Assembly: GCA_000349905.1 (NCBI GenBank)
Contig: KB722770.1
Location: 194,051 to 209,039, forward strand
Source of the DNA: Volvariella volvacea V23
Taxonomy: Eukaryota > Basidiomycota > Agaricomycetes > Agaricales > Pluteaceae
DNA length: 14,989 bases
Direction of reading: 5' to 3'
Under the pieces are notes generated by a model. That model made no database searches. It saw nothing but the letters and a program-made list of their open reading frames with translations, and was not told where the DNA came from. Made by a program: the position numbers and the translations under genes. This document shows positions 9,923 to 14,989 of this stretch, piece by piece (positions within the stretch are counted from its first letter, which is position 1; each line of letters begins with the position of its first letter).

Positions 9923-9954
9923 CATTGTCCGTAAGTTCCATTGTCCGTAAGTTC
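9923..9954 (+). repeat. Perfect 16-bp tandem duplication
   Basis: The unit CATTGTCCGTAAGTTC occurs twice head to tail (9923-9938 and 9939-9954). Each copy contains GTAAGT, the consensus 5' splice site. Confidence 0.9.
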
Positions 9955-10024
9955 AGAGTGCACGCCACCCAGGGGTGGGAGAATAGCGCCACCTGCATTA
10001 CGTAAACACTATGCGCCACTTTGA

Positions 10025-10285
10025 AACTCTCATGGCTTTCTCGTCTGTTCGAGGTGGTCGCAAGACCGTTTCCCGAGGCGAAAAGGCGCAGAAACCAAAC
10101 TGAATAAGAGTTTTGGCGCTCAATTTGACAAGGCAAACGATGTTCACGCTCAAGTCCCGATCGCACCAAAGGATGCAATGACTGTCCACTGCAGTTTATG
10201 GTGCAATAATGAAGTCACTGGTACGAGAAGGAATGCATTGGTTTATTGCGGAGCGTGTCATCCTGTAAGTGGGATGAGCTTGTAA
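10025..10285 (+). other. Short frame with two cysteine pairs, possible small zinc-binding peptide or exon
   Basis: This plus-strand frame is open for 86 codons. The only methionine that suits a start (10178) gives a 35-residue peptide beginning MTVHCSLWCNNE and containing VYCGACHP. The spacing is C-x3-C-x14-C-x2-C, which resembles a small zinc ribbon. At 10265 a GTAAGT donor directly follows CHP, so the segment may instead be an exon. Candidate acceptors downstream (10299, 10353) do not give a frame that I can follow. No family is recognised and chance is a real possibility. Confidence 0.2.
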
Positions 10286-10600
10286 GGTTCCAATGTCAGG
10301 ATGTACGCGTTTTCAACGGTGGCTTGTCGATGCGCTGATGGACCCACTGGCAGGCAACCAAGGTAGGACCAACAGTTCGTTCAGGAGTAAATCTGATAAT
10401 TTTTGTGCGTAGGAGGTTTATCCAAAATTCTCCGAGCTCCTAAATGTCATCGTTGCGATGGCTGACCTCAGAAGTGGCTCAGCCTGTTCGATCTTGCACT
10501 CCAACTCCTACCATCACCCCATTCCGCCATTACATCTGCCAGGTTACTATCAAATAAACTGCGGCTACGCAAATTATCAAATCCACCACACGCTACAACT

Positions 10601-11501
10601 ATGGCGACGGCTTCTCCAACAGCCACGCCTAAGCTCTTGAAGAAACTCGAGAAGGAGGTTCTTAAGGAAGGGAAGGCGGAGGAGAAATTCTTGAAGTATG
10701 CGATGAAGGAGTTGTCCGAGCTCGAGAAGTCTCAGGGAAAAGCGCAAAAGGTGCAGTTGCATTTTCGTGTATTCTTTTCATCCGTACTCGTTGCGTCCGT
10801 GTCGTGCATGCCTAAGTTAGGCGAGCAGGAGGTGGCTGACCTGAACCAACGATCACGCACAAGTATCCTGAGTTTGCGATGCTAACATTCATGTATCAAA
10901 TGCTCGTTACAGGAAGCAGTCAAGGCGGAACAGGCTGTGAGCAAGTCTGAACAAAAGGAATTACAAGCCGCCAAGGAGCTCAATAAAGCCGAATATGCAC
11001 ACGAGGTCGCCGTTACGACTGTTCGCGGAATGGAGAAGGATGCCGAGGTAAGTGGTCGCCTGACGTTTCGCGTCATCGTCGGTGTTGACATTCGCATCGA
11101 TCGACAGCTCAAGCATCGCCACCAATTGAAGGTCCAACAAGAACTCGACACGAAGAAGGCTCAGATCGAGGCGTTGATGAGCGAACAACAGACTCATAAT
11201 GTTCGTCATTGTTTCTTTACTCCGTATTCCATTCCAATGACATCACCCTGACATTATCGCTCTACGATGTTTACAGCACAATCGCGAGCAGAAGTTATCG
11301 GAAATCCGAGCCGGTCATATCCCTGGTACTTCTCCTTCGCCCCCTAACGCGCCTGTTGGATCTACGGCTGGCGAGATTCCGGGAATGCCCTCTCCGACTA
11401 TTCCTGGCGGATACACCGAGCCTAAGGATCCGAACGCTACGTACAAGGGACTCACGCCTAATGGAACTGCACCACCCGCAGGACAAGCTACGAACTATTA
11501 A
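10601..11501 (+). CDS. Coiled-coil protein resembling basidiomycete 'Ncp1' family (4 exons)
   Basis: Exons 10601-10750, 10913-11047, 11108-11200 and 11277-11501 all join in phase 0 and give a 200-residue soluble protein. Residues 1-12 are Ser/Thr/Ala-rich. Residues about 12-135 are almost all Lys, Glu, Ala, Gln and Leu and should form a long helix or coiled coil (for example LLKKLEKEVLKEGKAEEKFL near the start). The tail from about 140 is Pro/Gly/Ser/Thr-rich and disordered, with PGTSPSPPNAP and a C-terminal end QATNY. No signal peptide or membrane segment is present. From memory, similar proteins in mushroom genomes are labelled 'DNA binding protein Ncp1'; I cannot confirm this, and the sequence itself shows no known DNA-binding domain. 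Intron 1 is unusually long for this window (162 nt) with a non-standard GTGCAG donor, and may hide a small exon. Introns 2 and 3 are 60 and 76 nt. Confidence 0.85.
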
Positions 11502-12099
11502 GTTTCATGGTTGTTTGGTATAGCACTTGGAGGGATTGCAGACAGATATCAGAAAGCCAAGTAGCGATTATTCGTCTATTATCTTTTTCGCGTTTTTTTT
11601 CTTCGGTTATTTAGGCCTAGGATCGGTTGAATATGCACGTACACATTATTTCTCATGCACTAGGATCGTATAACCCCAAGCAACGACTTGAGGTGGAATA
11701 ATTTGGATATTTCAGCCACAGCCGCTTCTTAGTTTGCATGACTTCATGAATTACAACGCGTCGCCTGTCTTCTGGTCCAACTATATATACGTTCCTGACT
11801 CAATCCCAAGATCATCAATTTCAGTGAACAGGAAAAGGATAGCGAAAGGAGTAGTGTCCGTTTGGACGTGAAGTTGAAAACCTATTAAGGTTTAATGCTA
11901 CGAACGGAAGCGCTATAACAATTGCATTGTTGGATTCTTGAGAGATGTAGAGCCCCCTCAGTAAGCGACGCATACCTGCATCTATAGCGGCATATGCACC
12001 GTCTCCTGCTCGCGTCTAGCTCTTTTGTCACACGGGATGACTGCAACTTATATAGGAACGTATGGAGGGCTTTTTCTTGGTACGGAATCAGAATGTTCG
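11502..12099. other. 3' flank of the coiled-coil gene and spacer
   Basis: The first 150 bases are T-rich 3' flanking DNA. A TATA-like CTATATATAC at 11781-11790 is not followed by any usable open frame on the plus strand. CpG is still common here, so this stretch belongs with the genic part of the window and marks the left side of the border to the CpG-poor tract. No gene or RNA is visible. Confidence 0.5.
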
Positions 12100-12329
12100 G
12101 GACCCTCAGGAGAATTTGTGATTGACATCCTCATGTGTAGCATTCTAGAAAATAAATATTTAGATTTAAAAATGGAAAGAAAATATTAATATGCACCATC
12201 AGCAGGATGATGGCATGCAAATAAGATGTGTGAATAAGTTTATTATGCATTTCCTGATTTGCTAACCATTTAGCTAAAACTCCTTTACTTAGCATCAGGA
12301 CCATCAGGACTGTCAGGCCTCATTGACAA

Positions 12330-12347
12330 GGACAAATAATTTTGTCC
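12330..12347. repeat. Perfect 7-bp inverted repeat with 4-nt loop
   Basis: GGACAAA (12330-12336) and TTTGTCC (12341-12347) are separated by TAAT. It lies just after another short inverted pair, TGTCA and TGACA (12311-12327). Palindromic motifs of this kind are typical of transposon and LTR ends, but no element boundary can be proved here. Confidence 0.5.
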
Positions 12348-12398
12348 AAAGGTATGATGGGCCACATCAGACAAAAATATGGGGGTGATGTAATGGTG

Positions 12399-12455
12399 CT
12401 GGATTGTCTGGATCTAGCTGGATCCAGTTGGATTGAGCTAGATCATCTGGATCAT
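12399..12455. repeat. Degenerate 9-bp repeats with an internal inverted repeat
   Basis: Units of the form CTGGATYNN occur at 12399, 12408 and 12418 and again near 12446. Within them GATCTAGCT (12410-12418) pairs with AGCTAGATC around a 16-nt middle, and CTGGATCCAG (12418-12427) is a perfect palindrome. On the minus strand the block reads Asp-Pro-Asp-Asp and Leu-Asp-Pro-Asp-Asn-Pro. This matches the better-preserved array at 12581-12643. Confidence 0.6.
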
Positions 12456-12580
12456 GTGCAAATAGGTAGTTAGCAATTAGAAAACAATGTATTTAATATT
12501 TAGCTTGCCAGATATATAGCTGGGTTCACAATGGAAAAATACATATTTTACTTCAAAAATAAATAATATTAACTGAAAGT

Positions 12581-12643
12581 CTGGATCATCTGGATCATCT
12601 GAATTGTCTGGATTGTCTGGATTGTCTGGATTATCTGAATCCA
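12581..12643 (-). repeat. 9-bp tandem repeat encoding Asp-Asn/Asp-Pro on the minus strand
   Basis: Seven consecutive 9-bp units start at 12581, 12590, 12599, 12608, 12617, 12626 and 12635, with consensus CTGGATTGT or CTGGATCAT. Read on the minus strand in one frame they give DSDNPDNPDNPDNSDDPDDP. Acidic D-x-P runs are, from memory, common near the start of Gag in basidiomycete Ty3/Gypsy elements, and the orientation agrees with the LTR-like block at 13089-13438. The surrounding frame is broken by stops (for example just upstream near 12683), so no functional protein remains. Confidence 0.65.
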
Positions 12644-13088
12644 GTGCCAAGAAAATCCAGCTGGTCCAGCTTCCTTGTCAGGGGTTTTTGTCTGAACAAG
12701 TGTTGAGGAAAAAGTGAATACTCAGATTCTATTCCCAAGCGAAGAATAGTAAGTAAGGGTGTAAGTAAAAAGGCTAGCTCATAGTTGCTTACCTATTTCC
12801 AAGTGAAGAATCTTTAAAGCTGGGGAATAGGTGGCAAGAGCAGTATGGTATATATACTACTCAAAGATAAATAAAGGTAAATAAAGGGATATCATCTCTT
12901 GGGTGAAGAGAAGTGGGGGGGTAAGAATGAACATATCAAAGTGGGAGTCCTGAGTGAAAAGTGTAGCACACAGACCAGGGGACGCATAAGCTGGGTTGGC
13001 ATGTATGCATAAGCCTGTGTCATGTGCAGTCAATGTGGGAAGGGGATGAAGTCATATGAAATCATAACTGGTCATCTGACTCAACACC

Positions 13089-13438
13089 TGTTCATCTAGA
13101 ACAAGATCAGATCATTGGACTCAATATGAAACAAAGGACATATCATAAATGGGAAGCCGGAGACGGGTAGAATGAGTATAGGGTACAGATGAGTGGACAT
13201 GAGTAGGTAAGGGTGATGTGTAAGAGGTAGAATGGAGTAATATGTATTATGTATTGAAGATATAATGGAAGGGAAGTACAAAGAAAAAGGTAAAGGAAAA
13301 TGAAATGATGAAGACGCCTGGTGGGCGTCAATATGAATGTAAACACTAGGTAAGCACTTGGTTGGTGTAGTGTAGACGCTTGATAGGCATCTGAGTGTCG
13401 GGCGTTTATGTCGAGGGCTCTTACGAGCCCTGACAACA
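13089..13438 (-). mobile_element. Probable LTR of a Gypsy-like retrotransposon, 350 bp
   Basis: On the minus strand the block begins TGTTGTCAGGGCTC and ends GAACA, giving TGTT...AACA ends. Near the beginning is a palindromic GGGCTC-GTAA-GAGCCC between TGTC and GACA, a common architecture for the start of basidiomycete Gypsy LTRs. The length suits an LTR. Nine CpGs survive here, seven of them in the first 125 bp of the LTR, while the flanks have nearly none. No 5-bp target duplication is seen at these borders (ACACC against AGCCC), so this may be one LTR of a truncated element whose interior lies at lower coordinates, where the Asp-Pro repeats are. Frames running through this block on the minus strand are not genes. 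Exact ends are uncertain by several bases. Confidence 0.5.
13415..13430. repeat. Palindrome near the LTR terminus
   Basis: GGGCTC (13415-13420) and GAGCCC (13425-13430) are perfect inverted arms around TTAC. The surrounding TGTC and GACA extend the symmetry imperfectly. Confidence 0.8.
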
Positions 13439-13635
13439 AGCCCTCCATACAAAGGGGCCCACCATAGGAATGAGTCAACTATTGCATAAAATTGAATTAT
13501 TCACCACACAGCTATTGTGATCTTTAAATTACAAGCTCATAGGCTTAATGACTTTAGCTTAGAACAGAACAATATGGATATATCAAGATCAAAGATAGGG
13601 TTTTGGTTTCCACCTACAGTGGTATACCTAAAGCA

Positions 13636-14467
13636 TGTATCTTGTCAGCAACTAAGTCTGAATCTCTCCAGCACTTGCCACTAACACCACATGTTAACCT
13701 GGGATCTAAGTGCACCAAGACAATGTCATATCTGATTAATAATCAGCCACCCCTTACCTGACACAATATTATAGGCACCTGTATACATTGGGGGAATTGG
13801 GAATGGGAAAGTTTTTCACCAGTCACCCTTCTTAAAAATCTTACAAAGTAGTCAGAGGGAGGTAACCCTGGAAGGGAACACTGGGGTCTTGGCTCATTCA
13901 TTACATGGTTGTCAGGCTGGAGCCTTGGCTGGAATTGGTGAGAGAAGGCACACACAGCAGCCTATTGCCCATGTTGGTCTTTGGGACTAAGCTCCAAGAG
14001 ATCACAGATCCACCTGGGTCCAGTTAGTGTACAATGGCTAGCCAGATACTAGGGGATTTGCACCTTTGGCACTGCTTGACACTAGCACCTCTGTAAGCCT
14101 AGAGCTTCCCAGACTAATAGTCACATGTCCATGACCAGTCAGAACCTGTCTGCTTAGCACCATTACATGAGTGGAAGACACCTTCTCTATCACCTTCTTG
14201 CAGCAGAGGGTATTTTTGGATTTGTGGGCATACCATCTCTCAACTCAAGGGATAGGAGAAAAAAGGATTTTTACAATACATTACTCATTGTGTGGTTTAG
14301 GAACCTTGAGGTTATTGGCATTGGAGCAGGAGAAGTTGGCATAGAACTCAGGAGTTTAGACCAAGTTGACTTTGCCTGGTTTATATAGAGTGAGTCTGGG
14401 TAGTTCTAGAATATGACTAATGTACATTTGTCAGCAACCATGTCAAGTGCTTGCCAACCCCAATGAA
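13636..14467. repeat. Two diverged copies of a short block at 13636-13693 and 14421-14467
   Basis: Both blocks share TGTA, then TTGTCAGCAAC, then GTC, then CTTGCCA, an AC-CCA element and ATG in the same order, with a gap in the second. A sequence TACAGTGGT occurs just before the first block (13615) and again at 14556 before TGGCAAATGCACATG. This last resembles the reverse complement of the second block. The pattern suggests remains of one short transposon family, perhaps with TA-flanked inverted ends, but the copies are too worn to define an element. Confidence 0.35.
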
Positions 14468-14828
14468 TAGCATCACGAAATAAATAAGAGAAATGGAGAG
14501 ATGAACTCTACCCTTAATAGGGAACAGGCCTTAAGCCATCCATATGAGACAATATACAGTGGTTGGCAAATGCACATGAAGCATCTCACTCCACAGTGAC
14601 CAGATAAGAAGAAAGATTAATGACGATCTGCTTACTATTGTGAGTACTCATATTGTAATGAGTGTATATCTTAGTCGTCGGAGTAAGAGTACTGGAGTGC
14701 TTAGGCTATGTGGCTCAATGAAGGCAGTAAAGACCAGATCAGAACTGAGGAGCTACCTGCCAGCTAGCTTCAGTATTTATAAATATTCTAACTATCTATG
14801 CACAGACCATTGTGCTAATACTTGCATG

Positions 14829-14854
14829 ATGATTGCATGCTATGGTGCAATCAT
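14829..14854. repeat. Perfect 9-bp inverted repeat with 8-nt loop
   Basis: ATGATTGCA (14829-14837) and TGCAATCAT (14846-14854) flank TGCTATGG. It is in the repeat tract and has no identified role. Confidence 0.6.
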
Positions 14855-14989
14855 GATGTATGTTTTTAGTACATTCTATGGGTCATATGCCTAACAATCT
14901 CTCTCGGTTATTTGCTAACCAGTTTGTATCTTTTTGGAGGTGACTGCCATTCAGGAATGTACTTGATGTAGTAACTGTGATCACCTACG

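Larger units (their letters stand above)
7206..10600. other. 3.4-kb region without an intact gene
   Basis: The left part (to about 7841) is the duplicated upstream DNA of the right-arm gene. The remainder has ordinary base composition and frequent CpG, unlike the repeat tract further right. No open frame here carries a family signature that I recognise, and attempts to join frames across good splice sites lead to stop codons. Entries below note the parts that look more than random: a minus-strand frame with two internal stops (8273-8746), two well-formed plus-strand introns (9164-9410), a 16-bp tandem repeat (9923-9954) and a short cysteine-pair frame (10025-10285). It may be a decayed gene, a lineage-specific gene that I fail to splice, or spacer. 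Confidence 0.45.
12100..14989. other. CpG-depleted repeat tract, probably silenced transposon remains
   Basis: Two long stretches lack CG completely: 12100-12739 (640 bp) and 13426-14475 (1,050 bp). Between 12100 and 14475 only eleven CG dinucleotides occur, nine of them inside the LTR-like block at 13089-13438. The rest of the window has CG at ordinary density. The tract also has frequent TG and CA, the products of C-to-T change at methylated CpG. In basidiomycetes transposons are commonly methylated at CpG, so this is best read as old, silenced mobile DNA. No intact protein-coding frame is found in it. Frames seen on either strand are short and unrecognised. Confidence 0.75.

Noticed and set aside
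12581..12643. CRISPR-like regularity of short repeats
   Set aside because: The units are contiguous 9-mers without spacers, in a eukaryotic genome.
13101..13440. Solo LTR bounded by a 5-bp ACAAG duplication (13101-13105 and 13436-13440)
   Set aside because: The enclosed block would lack the usual TG...CA ends (it would start ATCAG on the plus strand), so the matching 5-mers are probably chance; the TGTT...AACA borders are preferred.
13096..13478. Two overlapping minus-strand open frames of 111-118 codons
   Set aside because: They run through the LTR-like block and its palindrome, give low-complexity Ser/His/Leu/Tyr-rich products, and have no gene-like start or splice context.
14167..14388. 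Plus-strand 73-codon frame in the CpG-free tract
   Set aside because: No recognisable family; it lies in transposon-like DNA and its length is compatible with chance in a CpG-depleted sequence.
14330..14400. Minus-strand YKPGKVN resembling the YxPGKxN motif near the end of Gypsy RNase H
   Set aside because: A stop follows at once and no other reverse transcriptase or RNase H motif is found on either side, so a seven-residue match is not enough.
1..14989. tRNA genes
   Set aside because: The only GGTTCGAA-type T-loop match (near 4564) lies at the GPC1 exon 9 junction and has no cloverleaf around it.

Overview
The window looks like nuclear DNA of a filamentous basidiomycete, probably an Agaricomycete. 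Its genes are split by many very short spliceosomal introns (mostly 48-92 nt, several with a TACTAAC-like branch point). One gene is a clear fungal glycerophosphocholine acyltransferase (GPC1), another matches my memory of a basidiomycete coiled-coil family, and the right end is a methylation-type, CpG-depleted repeat tract. No bacterial gene organisation, tRNA, rRNA or CRISPR array is visible. Species cannot be told from the sequence. All exon structures were built by hand from splice signals and reading-frame continuity.

Layout. (1) 174-7841 is a large inverted duplication around GPC1. The left arm holds a four-exon gene for a 355-residue seven-helix membrane protein (735-1976, +). The right arm holds its 388-residue paralogue (5785-7143, -). 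Exons 1-3 of the two copies have exactly the same lengths (170, 420 and 127 nt), and patches of the upstream DNA also match, so each copy carried its promoter with it. (2) Between the arms lies the nine-exon GPC1 gene (2916-4829, +, 464 residues), convergent with the right-arm gene. (3) 7144-10600 has no intact gene I can defend. It contains well-formed intron signals without a coherent reading frame, a broken frame on the minus strand, and a short frame with two cysteine pairs; gene decay or non-coding transcription are both possible. (4) 10601-11501 (+) is a four-exon gene for a 200-residue acidic/basic coiled-coil protein resembling what basidiomycete genomes call 'DNA binding protein Ncp1'. 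(5) From about 12100 to the end, CpG almost disappears: 12100-12739 and 13426-14475 contain none. This tract holds an LTR-like block (13089-13438, minus orientation) that keeps most of the CpGs, and 9-bp repeats that read as Asp-Asn-Pro on the minus strand, as in acidic Gag segments of basidiomycete Gypsy elements. It is best read as silenced, decayed retrotransposon DNA.

How the genes relate. GPC1 re-acylates glycerophosphocholine to lysophosphatidylcholine at internal membranes. The flanking membrane-protein pair has no established function, and sharing a locus with GPC1 does not show a shared pathway. The most notable points are the inverted paralogue pair with co-duplicated upstream DNA, and the sharp border between CpG-normal genes and CpG-free repeats.
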